NCBI GenBank assembly: GCA_023265355.1
Contig: JAHFTZ010000008.1
Coordinates: 1-15,985 of the forward strand
Source of the DNA: Terriglobus sp.
Lineage (GTDB): Bacteria > Acidobacteriota > Terriglobia > Terriglobales > Acidobacteriaceae
Direction: 5' to 3'
Length of the DNA: 15,985 nucleotides
In this document: positions 1 through 7,128 of the stretch, in pieces
How the letters are laid out: each line of letters starts with the position of its first letter
How positions within the stretch are numbered: position 1 is the first letter of the stretch
The notes under the pieces: generated by a model
Database searches by the model: none
Told to the model about the DNA's origin: nothing
The model's input: only the letters and a program-made list of their open reading frames with translations
Translations under genes and position numbers: made by a program

Positions 1-396
1 CGTCCTTGGCGAAACAACAAACCCCTTCACCTGCGCCAGATGCAAACCACTCAGAATCACCAGCAACAGAATCAACAGCGGAGCGATGCGGGCGAAACGC
101 AGCACGTAGAAATCGCGCAGACTCACAGCAGACAAAACGCCCCACCGCCGCAGCGTCGTCGACGTAATCAAAAACCCGGAGATGACAAAGAAGATCTGCA
201 CACCAAACTGCCCATTCCACACCAGCGAAGAGACCAGCTGCACGGGAAACCCCCTGGTGTACGGCACCTTCGCCCCCAGCAACTGCATGTTGACGTGGTT
301 CATCAGGACAAAAAAGATCGCGAGGCCGCGCAACAGGTCTACACCGTCAAGCCGCCGCCATGCGCGCGCAGGATTTACTTCGAGCAACCGTGTCAT
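1..396 (-). CDS. Acyltransferase 3 family membrane protein, N-terminal part (cut by window edge)
   Basis: Reading the reverse strand from the ATG at 396 gives 132 codons with no stop before the window edge, so the C-terminal part is missing. The protein opens with a hallmark of the acyltransferase-3 (OafA/YrhL-like) family: LDGVDLLRGLAI at residues 16-27, followed by a His at 34 in the first membrane helix, the position of the conserved His of this family. GVQIFFVISGFLI (65-77) is the second typical block, and an Arg-rich stretch around 93-103 precedes another hydrophobic helix (104-120). The family moves acyl groups onto sugars or lipids across the inner membrane; the acceptor cannot be told here. 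No good Shine-Dalgarno lies at the usual distance from the ATG, so the start is less certain than the identity. The gene lies 99 bp downstream of the DedA-rhodanese gene on the same strand. Confidence 0.88.
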   Translation of the reverse strand, partial: MTRLLEVNPARAWRRLDGVDLLRGLAIFFVLMNHVNMQLLGAKVPYTRGFPVQLVSSLVWNGQFGVQIFFVISGFLITSTTLRRWGVLSAVSLRDFYVLRFARIAPLLILLLVILSGLHLAQVKGFVVSPRT

Positions 397-495
397 AGCG
401 CAATCTTGCCCTAAATCCTCTTCACGCAATTCTGTTAGAAATCAAACCTCTCAAAGAGCATCCTTCGCTCCAAGAAAGACCCTCAAAAGCGCAGC

Positions 496-1482
496 TCAAT
501 CGAACCGAGGCAGATGCCGCATATCATCCGCAGGCACCAGCTCCATCGGAAACCCGGCCTTCGTCCACGCCTTCAGCCCGCCCTGGATCACGCGCACATT
601 GTTTCCACGCTCATTCAGCATGTGCGCAACGCGCGCGCTCGTCGCATCGCGCAGGCACGAGCAGTACACATAGATCTCGCATGCCGGAGCCAGCGTCTCG
701 CGCAGCGCTTCAAGCTCAGGCAGCAGGCGGCTCGGCTCCACGCGAATCGAGTTCTTGATCCGCTGCATTCCAGGGTCGTAATACCCATGGCTGCGCACAT
801 CCGCAATCACCACCGGACGATCCAGCGTCGGGTTCTCCAACCGCTCCATCACCTCTTGCGCCGTAGCCCGCGACACCTTCGAGTACTTCCGTCCCTTGAT
901 CGCCACCACCACCCAAGCCGCCGCATACCCCAGCACCGCCAGCACCACAACTCCCAGAACCACATGCCCCACCACGGCCAGGGCGTTCGTAATCTTTAGC
1001 AGGAAAGGGCTCAGCAAAAACCCCAGGCTCATCCATGCGCCGCAGTGCAGCATCGCGCCCGCAAAATCCATCCGCCAGAAACGAAACGGACGCATATTCA
1101 AACTACCCGCCAGCGGTGGAGCCATGGAGTTCAGCCCAGGAATGAACCGCGCAACCAGCAGCGTGCGCGCGCCCCTTTCATAAAAGAAATCCGCCGACCG
1201 GAAGATGCAGACCTCCGGGTCCATCGTCACGCGGCACAGACGTCCCAGCAGCCACCAACCCGTCGCACGGCCTGCAAGATACATCAGCGTCGCGCCAATA
1301 TTTTCTGCCGCCACGCCCAGAAGAAACAGTTGCACGATGGACAGCTTGCCCGCATGCGCCGCCGCTCCGGCCAGCAGCATCGTCACGGCCACCGGCATCG
1401 GCAGACCCAGCGACGACAGAAACAGAATCACCCCCACGGCAAGATAACCGTGCCCTGCCACCCATGCCGCTGCCCAGTCCAT
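496..1482 (-). CDS. DedA family membrane protein fused to a C-terminal rhodanese domain
   Basis: This 328-residue protein joins two domains. Residues 1-200 are a DedA/SNARE-associated membrane domain with several hydrophobic helices and the conserved core FFYERG...ARFIPG (about 99-116), followed by PPLAG. DedA proteins are inner-membrane proteins, several of which are implicated in lipid or undecaprenyl-phosphate flipping and envelope homeostasis. Residues about 206-320 form a rhodanese domain: VVIADVRS near 224-231, the active loop YCSCLRDATSA with the likely catalytic Cys at 274, and the closing QGGLKAW motif near 300-306. Rhodaneses carry persulfide sulfur on that Cys. A second Cys at 276 makes the loop CxC, which could form a disulfide. 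The usual GHIPGA block is replaced by a diverged GMQRIKNS. ATG 1482 is preferred over the in-frame TTG at 1494. Two CATAAT hexamers at 1497-1508 (reverse strand) could be its -10. DedA-rhodanese fusions are known elsewhere; the sulfur substrate is unknown. Confidence 0.9.
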   Translation of the reverse strand: MDWAAAWVAGHGYLAVGVILFLSSLGLPMPVAVTMLLAGAAAHAGKLSIVQLFLLGVAAENIGATLMYLAGRATGWWLLGRLCRVTMDPEVCIFRSADFFYERGARTLLVARFIPGLNSMAPPLAGSLNMRPFRFWRMDFAGAMLHCGAWMSLGFLLSPFLLKITNALAVVGHVVLGVVVLAVLGYAAAWVVVAIKGRKYSKVSRATAQEVMERLENPTLDRPVVIADVRSHGYYDPGMQRIKNSIRVEPSRLLPELEALRETLAPACEIYVYCSCLRDATSARVAHMLNERGNNVRVIQGGLKAWTKAGFPMELVPADDMRHLPRFD

Positions 1483-1555
1483 GCCGCCACCCAAAAATTA
1501 TGATTATGCGCGATTGGATGCAGAAACAACTCTTCCGACCGTACGCCGATTCAAG

Positions 1556-2299
1556 ATGAAATACTTTCGCATGCGCCCGTTCCTGCTCGCACTCGCTCTG
1601 CTCGTCCCCGTGGCCCGGGCCCAGATCAACTCCGCCTTGTTAATTGACCCGAATCCCGATTTAAAATTCCCCGCCCGCAACCTCGACGTCACCGTTCCGT
1701 CCCACAGCACACCACTGCAGGGCGTGCTCTATCTGGCGGAAGGGAACAAGCCCCACCCCACCGCGCTCCTTCTCAACGGCGCCGGCTCCGAGCAGAACAC
1801 CGACCTCGCCCAGACCCTTCGCCGCGCCGGCTGGAACATCCTCTCCGTCCACCCGCGCGGCACCGCAGGCGTCCCCGGCACTTACACCCCCGCCACCGCC
1901 ATGGAAGACGCCGAGGCCGCATACGCCTTCCTCCAGACCAACGCCACCACCTACTTCGCCGACCCCAAAAAGATCGTCCCCCTCGGCTACAGCGAAGGCG
2001 CTACCGCAGCCCTCTCCTTATTCGCCCAGAATCCCCAGATCCCCGCAGTCGTCCTGATCTCTCTCCCTACACCAGCCGCACCCGATGCTCCCAAAGTAGC
2101 CGCCCGCCCCGTCCTTCTCTTCTCCGCAGAAGACGGCAGCGCCCCTCAGACCGAAGCCCTCCTGCTCGCGATCAAACCCGCCAGCCCGCACTCCCTGCAC
2201 ATGCACATGCGCACCGACCACAACTACGCCACACTCCGCATCGCCCTGCAATCGATCACCGTAGACTGGCTCGCCCGCCAGTTCCGCCCCGAGCGCTAA
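1556..2299 (+). CDS. Exported alpha/beta hydrolase (dienelactone-hydrolase-like)
   Basis: This is a 247-residue protein with an N-terminal signal peptide: basic start MKYFRMR, hydrophobic FLLALALLVPV, and a VARA|Q cleavage site after residue 22. The body has the alpha/beta-hydrolase pattern. LLLNGAGSEQN is a probable oxyanion-hole strand and turn, GYSEG is the nucleophile elbow with Ser at about 146, an acidic residue in SAEDGS (about Asp 193) follows a strand, and His at about 222 (TDHNY) sits near the C-terminus. Ser, Asp and His are thus in the correct order for a hydrolase acting on an ester or related bond in the periplasm or outside the cell. The substrate is not evident. ATG 1556 was chosen because it starts directly at the signal peptide; the frame is open back to 1481 but that extension (25 residues) shows no signal-peptide character and overlaps the divergent DedA start. 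It is transcribed away from DedA and is followed by a repeat array. Confidence 0.82.
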   Translation: MKYFRMRPFLLALALLVPVARAQINSALLIDPNPDLKFPARNLDVTVPSHSTPLQGVLYLAEGNKPHPTALLLNGAGSEQNTDLAQTLRRAGWNILSVHPRGTAGVPGTYTPATAMEDAEAAYAFLQTNATTYFADPKKIVPLGYSEGATAALSLFAQNPQIPAVVLISLPTPAAPDAPKVAARPVLLFSAEDGSAPQTEALLLAIKPASPHSLHMHMRTDHNYATLRIALQSITVDWLARQFRPER

Positions 2300-2330
2300 G
2301 CCCTGCTCTCGCCGAGAGAATTACCCTACC

Positions 2331-2478
2331 CGTCGTCTCCACGACGGAGCAAAGCAACCAATCCCGTCATCGCGACCGACCGGAGCAGAGCAACGAGACC
2401 GTCATTTCGACCGGCCGGGTAAAGCTACCAAAACCGTCATTTCGACCGACCGAAGGGAGCGGAGAAATCTGCTTTACC
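2331..2478 (+). repeat. Array of three short units plus one full-length hairpin repeat (CGTCATTTCGACCGA family)
   Basis: Units begin with CGTC at 2331, 2365, 2400 and 2435, spaced 34-35 bp. The first three are degenerate and short. The fourth is full length and can fold: ATTTC (2439-2443) pairs with GAAAT (2464-2468), and inside it CCG/CGG and CC/GG stems close a GAAG loop. The first unit contains a perfect 6-bp hairpin, CGTCGT then 4 nt then ACGACG (2331-2346). The array fills most of the 2300-2623 gap between the hydrolase and the convergent secreted-protein gene. The downstream piece 2475-2496 (ending CCAAAGGCACATC) resembles the flank of the copy at 13351, so the element probably extends that far. 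No ORF of its own is supported here. Confidence 0.85.
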
Positions 2479-2523
2479 CTCTACCAAAGGCACATCGAGG
2501 ATCCCGCAGAGAGCTGCTTCTTT

Positions 2524-2560
2524 GTCATCCCGGAGCGCAGCGGAGGGATCTGCTGTTTTG
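2524..2560 (+). repeat. Related hairpin repeat with an ATCCC/GGGAT stem
   Basis: GTC followed by ATCCC (2527-2531), a short GC-rich centre, then GGGAT (2545-2549) and CTGCTGTTTT. The layout matches the full-length unit at 2435 (GTC, ATTTC, centre, GAAAT, CTGCTTT), but two stem pairs are changed on both sides together. It is therefore called as a second subfamily of the same structured repeat. The rest of the gap up to 2623 shows nothing recognisable. Confidence 0.7.
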
Positions 2561-2623
2561 CTCTCCAGTCCTCCAAAACGCATCCACTCCAGCATCACAA
2601 CAGCAGCGCAGCCACCACCGCAT

Positions 2624-3142
2624 TCACTTACTCCGCGGGACTTCGACCACAGCGTTCACCTGAATCAGAACAAGACGATATTTGTAGACTCCTGTAGGGT
2701 GTCCGAAACCATAGGGGCCAAGATATTTTCCGGATGGATCGAAAAGCATACCTAATCTCACCGTCGCCCCCTCAGGGATCGGCTTCGCGACATCCAGCCG
2801 ACCGAAGAGCGATGCGCCTACAGGCCTCATCGGATGATCCCTCAACTCTGCATTGAGCTTGTCGAGGTTGTCGTCCTGTCGTAAAGGCGGCAAATCCTCC
2901 CTTTCGCTCTCGCGCAACGCGGAGCGATACTCAATGACCACAGGGTATTTGCAACTGGGCAGATGTAGGAAAATCTCGTGAGCCCCATTCGAGACAGTCC
3001 CATCAAGGACAACCTGATGACTGGATTTGTAGTTATTCAGAAGACACGCATCTAATTCCGGCTCGACCTGCTGGGCATGTACAGACGCAGAACATCCCAC
3101 AAAAACCGCTGCGCGAAGCACTCGTTTCATGAAAGTCATCAT
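2624..3142 (-). CDS. Secreted protein of unknown function
   Basis: I do not recognise this 172-residue protein. It has a clear signal peptide: MMTFMKRVLR, a hydrophobic core AAVFV, and a SVHA|Q cleavage site after residue 23. A Cys at 17 within the core does not sit in a good lipobox (FVGC), so signal peptidase I processing is more likely than lipidation. The mature part has two Cys (33 and 64) that could form a disulfide in the periplasm, a charged middle section (residues about 75-105) and a C-terminal half rich in Gly, Val and Tyr consistent with beta strands. The start at 3142 follows an AGAGGTGG ribosome-binding site; the next ATG at 3139 fits about as well. The frame is open upstream to 3217 but that part lies before the ribosome-binding site. 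It is the last gene of the minus-strand block, 84 bp after the EamA gene, so co-transcription is possible but unproven. Confidence 0.7.
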   Translation of the reverse strand: MMTFMKRVLRAAVFVGCSASVHAQQVEPELDACLLNNYKSSHQVVLDGTVSNGAHEIFLHLPSCKYPVVIEYRSALRESEREDLPPLRQDDNLDKLNAELRDHPMRPVGASLFGRLDVAKPIPEGATVRLGMLFDPSGKYLGPYGFGHPTGVYKYRLVLIQVNAVVEVPRSK

Positions 3143-3226
3143 GTGCCACCTCTGAAGATCCGGATCAGGATCAAACTCCAACCTAAGCACGGTACTCTCT
3201 CTGGAGAGATGCGTCATGCTGAGAAT

Positions 3227-3646
3227 CTAACCGCGCGCAAACACCACAGCCCCCGCCGCGATCAACCCACCACCCACCACCTTGCTCACCGACATCCCCT
3301 CCCCCAGAAACGCCCACGCAAACAGGATCACCAGCACCACACTCAGCTTGTCGATCGGTGCCACGCGTCCGGCGTCGCCCATCTGCAACGCGCGGAAATA
3401 GCAGATCCAGCTCGCCCCCGTCGCCAACCCGCTCAGCACCAGGAAGACCCAGCTCCGGCGCTCGATCCGTCCCAAACCGCCATGCGCTCCCAACGCATAC
3501 GCCCACACCCACGCAAACACGAGCACCACCGTCGTCCGCACCGCCGTCGCCAGGTTGGAGTCCACACCCTTCACGCCGATCTTCGCCAGCACCGCCGTCG
3601 CCGCCGCAAAGACCGCACTCAAAAGCGCCCAACTCAGCCATCCCAT
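3227..3646 (-). CDS. Half-size EamA (drug/metabolite superfamily) transporter
   Basis: This is a 139-residue membrane protein with about five hydrophobic helices (roughly 4-22, 31-50, 66-84, 97-114, 118-137). It ends with the typical EamA layout: YFRALQMGDAGRVAPIDKLSVV, then the strongly hydrophobic VLILFAWAFLGE and a final helix. Ordinary EamA proteins hold two such units and about ten helices, so this is a single-unit version. Proteins of this size are a known group and are presumed to work as dimers. The ATG at 3646 follows an AGAGGG ribosome-binding site 7 nt upstream. The gene starts 23 bp after the stop codon of TonB receptor 1 on the same strand, which suggests one transcript and a possible inner-membrane partner for whatever the receptor imports. 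Substrate and direction of transport are unknown. Confidence 0.85.
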   Translation of the reverse strand: MGWLSWALLSAVFAAATAVLAKIGVKGVDSNLATAVRTTVVLVFAWVWAYALGAHGGLGRIERRSWVFLVLSGLATGASWICYFRALQMGDAGRVAPIDKLSVVLVILFAWAFLGEGMSVSKVVGGGLIAAGAVVFARG

Positions 3647-3669
3647 CGTGATTCCCTCTGCGACTTACG

Positions 3670-6600
3670 CTACCACTCCAAGCGCGCGCCAAACTGCACA
3701 CGCCGCTCGCGCGCGTTCGCCGCATTGGCCGAATCGAAGCTCCCAAACGGACGCGACTGCAGCCCCTCCGTCGCCACCGTCGCCGCATCCTGAAAGACCA
3801 GCGGCGTCACCCCATTCACAGCCGTGCCCGTGAGAAACGCCCTCTGCTGCACTCCCGTGTAGTTCACATGATTCAGAAGGTTGAATCCGTCGGCATACAC
3901 ACGCGCATGCACCCTCTCCACCATGTGAAAGCGCCTGCTCAAACGCAGGTCCACCACCTCGACCCACGGCAGCCTCTGCGTATTGCGCCCAACCGTCGGC
4001 AGATACCGCGCACCTCCCGAACCGTTGATCGTCTCGCGCCCCGCATCCAGTTCGCTTCCACCCAGAATCTCGTAGCTGTACGGCCGACCGCTCACGGCAG
4101 AAAAGCTTGGAGCCAGAACCCATCCGTTCGCCAGCCGACTCGCAGATCGGTCCAGATGAAAGACCGGCTCCCACAGGCCGCTCGCGGAGACCTTATGCCT
4201 CCGGTCCAACGTCGAAGCAGCACGGTCATACCGCACCTCAAACGGATCGAACTGCGCATCCTGCTGCGGCGCGGCGGAGTGGTTCTGCCCATAGTCCAGC
4301 ATCTTCGCGTACGTCCACGATGCGCGGAACTGCACGCCTCCACGCAACCGATGCTCCGCCTTCGCAATCAGCGCATGATAGCTCGCACTCGCATTCGAAA
4401 GAATCGCCGTCACCGGTCCGAAGTCCTGCGACACACGCGCCGTGTAGAACGGTATGGAAAACACATCGCCATCGCGCGCTCCCACCTGCCCCCCACCCTG
4501 CGGACGCACGATGCGAAACCTCGCCGTCGCAGTCGACGGAGCAATATTGATGTCCGTCGAGTTCGGCAACTGCCGGCTCGCCGCTCCCTCATAGCTCAGA
4601 GTGACCTCCGTTCCACCGAAGTCGTGCTCCACCGCCAGGGTCGCCTCCTCCACCATCGGCAGTTGAAACCTGCGACTGAACATCACCGCCGAGGTCGTCT
4701 TCAACGCAACTCCCGTAGGCGCGCAGGCATACGTCGCCGGATAGCCGAAGTTCGTCCCCGCACTCGCGCACTGTGCATCGACAATCGTCTTCGGCCCGAG
4801 GCGCAGCGAGTACGAACTCGACGGCTGCGCCGTGTTCATCAGCGCAGAGCGAATCGTCGCCCCCGCCACGCGCCCAAACGACACACCATACCCTGCATGA
4901 ATCACCGTCCGACGCGCAACTCTCCACGCCAGCCCCCCCCGTGGCTGCAGATTATTCGTGTCCGAAGGCAGCGTACTCGTGCGCGCCGCCAGCCCCTCAT
5001 TCGTTCCAAACAACGCATCCAGCTCTGCATTCGGATGCTGTGCCGCAGGCAGCGCCACATACTCGTAGCGCAGACCCGTATCCACCGTCACACCCTTCGC
5101 CGGTCGCCAGTGCTGATGCACAAACGCCGCCCATTCGCCCATATGAAAATCCGACACGCTGTGACCGAAGCCCTGCGTATACGTGTGGAAACAGAAGAAG
5201 TGCTCACTCGCGAAGATCGACGGGCAAGCTCCATTGGGATACGCCGTCGCCGAGAAGGTGTAGTCCGTAATGAAGTCGACCAGCCCACCCGCATGCCCGT
5301 CCGTCGTTCCACTGGAGTAGTTGTACGTTCCTTCTTCATTCGGCAGCGAGTCGATATGCTCGCGGATCAAACTCACATCGAATCCCACCTGCAGCAGCGA
5401 GACACTCCCCGCCCAACTCAACGTGTCCGCAAACTGCCAGCGACGCTCGTCGGGATAACTCCGCCGCCCCAGCGACGCAGGCTTGCCGAGATAAAACTCT
5501 CCTCCAATGTTGATCTGCGGAGAGTCTCCATTGGGCCCACTGTGCGGCTCCTGCGGCAGAGGCGTCTGCGCCGTCTGCGTCTCCACATCGGTCGAGTAGC
5601 TCGCGCTCAACTCGTTGCTCAGAAAACTCGTCGCAGAATACGTCCACCGCGCAATGCCTTCATCCGTGCGCATCCTGTCGTTGCCAAAGCTCGTTACCGC
5701 GCGATGCAGAACAGGCTCCCCGCGCACACCCGCAGGCGAAGTACGTCGCGCGCGGTTCCACTCCACGCTGAACTGGTTCCGCACACTCGCCTGCCAATCG
5801 AGACGCGGAAAGAAGGACACCTCATCCCGACGTCGCGGAACGATGCCCGAAAGCGAATCGATGTACCGCAACGCCGCATCGATCTTCGGCAGCGTGACGC
5901 CACGGTTCTGCAACAGCGCCGTCTGCGTCGCACTCAGGCTGTAAAAATCCGTCGTCAACGGAGACGACAGGGCAGGGAAGTTACGCCGCTGCTGCTCATA
6001 CGCCACAAAGTAAAACAGCCTCTCGCGAAGCGGTTGCCACGGAACACGCCCCTCCGCAGACAACCCCCACTGCAGGCGCTGGTCCTGCGGCCGCTCGAAC
6101 GTACTCACCGGTTGACCATCGTTGTATCGCGTAAGAATCGCAAACGGATTCGTCGCCGCCAGCGCATTGTCCTGCACCTGGAAGAACACAGACCCATGCG
6201 TCCGCGTCGATCCACGCCGCGTCACCGTGGTCACCACTCCGCCCGCTGCCTTGCCCATATCGGCGGTGGAGTTCATCGTCTCTACGCGAAACTCCCGCAC
6301 CGCCGTCTCCGGCACCAGCAGATCCGCACGCACACCACCGCGCGGCACGCCCAGAAAACTCTGCGTGTCGTCCACACCGTCCAGCACATAATGATTCTGC
6401 GTCGTCGCCACACCGCGCGCCGTAATCTGCAAAAACGTGGAGTCCGTCGCGTTCATCAGCGGCGTCAGCAGAGCGAAGCTCGACCACCTCCGCCCATCCA
6501 GCGGCAACTCCTGCACCTCCGCCGGAGAGATCGTCGCGTTCGTAGGTGAAGCCTGCATCTCCACCCCGGCAACATCGGCCTGCACCGCTACACTCGTCGC

Positions 6601-6957
6601 CACCCCGGCCACGTGAAGCTCGACCTCAACCTCCATCGTCTCGCCCAGCTCCACCGTCACAGAGCCAGACCAAGGCGACAACACCACCGTGGACTTTGCA
6701 GGAGAGACCACCACCGCCCACGCCCCCGGCGCAAGCCTCGGCACAAAGAACGCTCCCTGCGCATCGGTGGCCACCACCCTCGCCCGGCCCGCGCTGCCGT
6801 CCGCAATCCGCGCCACCGACACACGCGCACCCACCACCGCAGCGCCCGCGCCATCGCGCACCACACCGCGCAAAGCTCCAGTCACCGCGTCCTGCGCGCG
6901 CATCCCTCCCGCACAGAGCAGACAGGCCATCATCCAGCAAAAAATCCGGCTCGGCAC
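3670..6957 (-). CDS. TonB-dependent receptor, Oar-like, with carboxypeptidase-regulatory-like N-terminus (receptor 1)
   Basis: This 1095-residue outer-membrane receptor begins with a signal peptide (hydrophobic WMMACLLCAGG, GMRA|Q site after about residue 21). Next comes a carboxypeptidase-regulatory-like beta-sandwich (about 28-115: LRGVVRDGAG...GAFFVPRLAPGAW), then a TonB plug with RRWSS (156-160), LDGVDD (192-197), AVREF (219-223) and AAGGVV (237-242), then a long beta-barrel ending in an aromatic strand, RLEW. Such receptors import large or scarce ligands using TonB energy; in Acidobacteriota they are numerous and mostly of unknown substrate. No STN domain is present. The GTG at 6957 was chosen because GAGGGA lies just upstream and because this start brings the plug landmarks into register with receptor 2 (RRWSS at 156 here, 155 there). 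The frame is open to ATG 7062, but that extension precedes the signal peptide and covers two leader hairpins. The downstream EamA gene is probably co-transcribed. Confidence 0.93.
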   Translation of the reverse strand: MPSRIFCWMMACLLCAGGMRAQDAVTGALRGVVRDGAGAAVVGARVSVARIADGSAGRARVVATDAQGAFFVPRLAPGAWAVVVSPAKSTVVLSPWSGSVTVELGETMEVEVELHVAGVATSVAVQADVAGVEMQASPTNATISPAEVQELPLDGRRWSSFALLTPLMNATDSTFLQITARGVATTQNHYVLDGVDDTQSFLGVPRGGVRADLLVPETAVREFRVETMNSTADMGKAAGGVVTTVTRRGSTRTHGSVFFQVQDNALAATNPFAILTRYNDGQPVSTFERPQDQRLQWGLSAEGRVPWQPLRERLFYFVAYEQQRRNFPALSSPLTTDFYSLSATQTALLQNRGVTLPKIDAALRYIDSLSGIVPRRRDEVSFFPRLDWQASVRNQFSVEWNRARRTSPAGVRGEPVLHRAVTSFGNDRMRTDEGIARWTYSATSFLSNELSASYSTDVETQTAQTPLPQEPHSGPNGDSPQINIGGEFYLGKPASLGRRSYPDERRWQFADTLSWAGSVSLLQVGFDVSLIREHIDSLPNEEGTYNYSSGTTDGHAGGLVDFITDYTFSATAYPNGACPSIFASEHFFCFHTYTQGFGHSVSDFHMGEWAAFVHQHWRPAKGVTVDTGLRYEYVALPAAQHPNAELDALFGTNEGLAARTSTLPSDTNNLQPRGGLAWRVARRTVIHAGYGVSFGRVAGATIRSALMNTAQPSSSYSLRLGPKTIVDAQCASAGTNFGYPATYACAPTGVALKTTSAVMFSRRFQLPMVEEATLAVEHDFGGTEVTLSYEGAASRQLPNSTDINIAPSTATARFRIVRPQGGGQVGARDGDVFSIPFYTARVSQDFGPVTAILSNASASYHALIAKAEHRLRGGVQFRASWTYAKMLDYGQNHSAAPQQDAQFDPFEVRYDRAASTLDRRHKVSASGLWEPVFHLDRSASRLANGWVLAPSFSAVSGRPYSYEILGGSELDAGRETINGSGGARYLPTVGRNTQRLPWVEVVDLRLSRRFHMVERVHARVYADGFNLLNHVNYTGVQQRAFLTGTAVNGVTPLVFQDAATVATEGLQSRPFGSFDSANAANARERRVQFGARLEW

Positions 6958-6961
6958 TTCA

Positions 6962-6967
6962 TCCCTC
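6962..6967 (-). promoter_or_regulatory. Ribosome-binding site deciding the GTG start of receptor 1
   Basis: GAGGGA on the reverse strand, followed by TGAA and then GTG at 6957. No comparable site precedes the in-frame ATG at 7062. The GTG leads straight into a signal peptide. Confidence 0.65.
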
Positions 6968-6978
6968 GTTACGCCAAA

Positions 6979-6993
6979 CCTGCGAGCCGCAGG
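6979..6993 (-). other. Leader hairpin, 6-bp stem
   Basis: CCTGCG and CGCAGG are perfectly complementary around a 3-nt loop. The stem ends about 12 nt before the ribosome-binding site of receptor 1, close enough to affect translation start. Its role is inferred only from position. Confidence 0.4.
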
Positions 6994-7027
6994 CGACGCA
7001 AAATCTCTGAGAAGGGAAAAATAGCGC

Positions 7028-7047
7028 GGACTCCCCGAAGGGAACCC
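7028..7047 (-). terminator. Hairpin with UUCG loop followed by a short T run
   Basis: On the reverse strand GGGTTCCC pairs with GGGAGTCC (six Watson-Crick and two G-U pairs) around a TTCG loop. About six bases later comes TTTTT. This could be a second, intrinsic-type terminator for receptor 2, or an attenuator in the leader of receptor 1. The gap between stem and T run is longer than in a classic terminator. Confidence 0.45.
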
Positions 7048-7087
7048 ACGCCAGAAAATCATTGCGGTTTATTGCGGGTTACGGACA

Positions 7088-7113
7088 GTGGCGGCAGCCG
7101 AAGCTACCGCCAC
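7088..7113 (-). terminator. Strong 11-bp hairpin with UUCG loop after receptor 2
   Basis: Reverse-strand GTGGCGG pairs perfectly with CCGCCAC, and the stem continues through TAGC/GCTG (one G-U pair) to a TTCG tetraloop. It starts 15 bases past the receptor 2 stop codon. There is no T run directly after it, so it may act as a rho-assisted terminator, an RNA-processing block or a 3'-end stabiliser that sets the ratio of the two receptors. Confidence 0.6.
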
Positions 7114-7128
7114 CCTCAACAGTTTGTT

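Noticed and set aside
2306..2318. CTCTC-GCC-GAGAG stem after the hydrolase stop codon as a terminator
   Set aside because: Only 5 bp with a 3-nt loop and no T run; too weak to call.
2331..2478. Regularly spaced 35-bp repeats resembling a small CRISPR array
   Set aside because: The whole period repeats, leaving no unique spacers. Units degenerate, and no cas gene is near.
3167..3179. Reverse strand reads GGAGTTTGATCCT, like the conserved start of 16S rRNA
   Set aside because: The match stops after about 15 bases and the following sequence is the leader of the secreted-protein gene. Chance similarity.
3868..6549. 893-codon open frame on the plus strand opposite receptor 1
   Set aside because: Its translation is dominated by Arg, His and Gln with no domain or signal. 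It is the shadow left by the strong codon bias of the receptor on the other strand.
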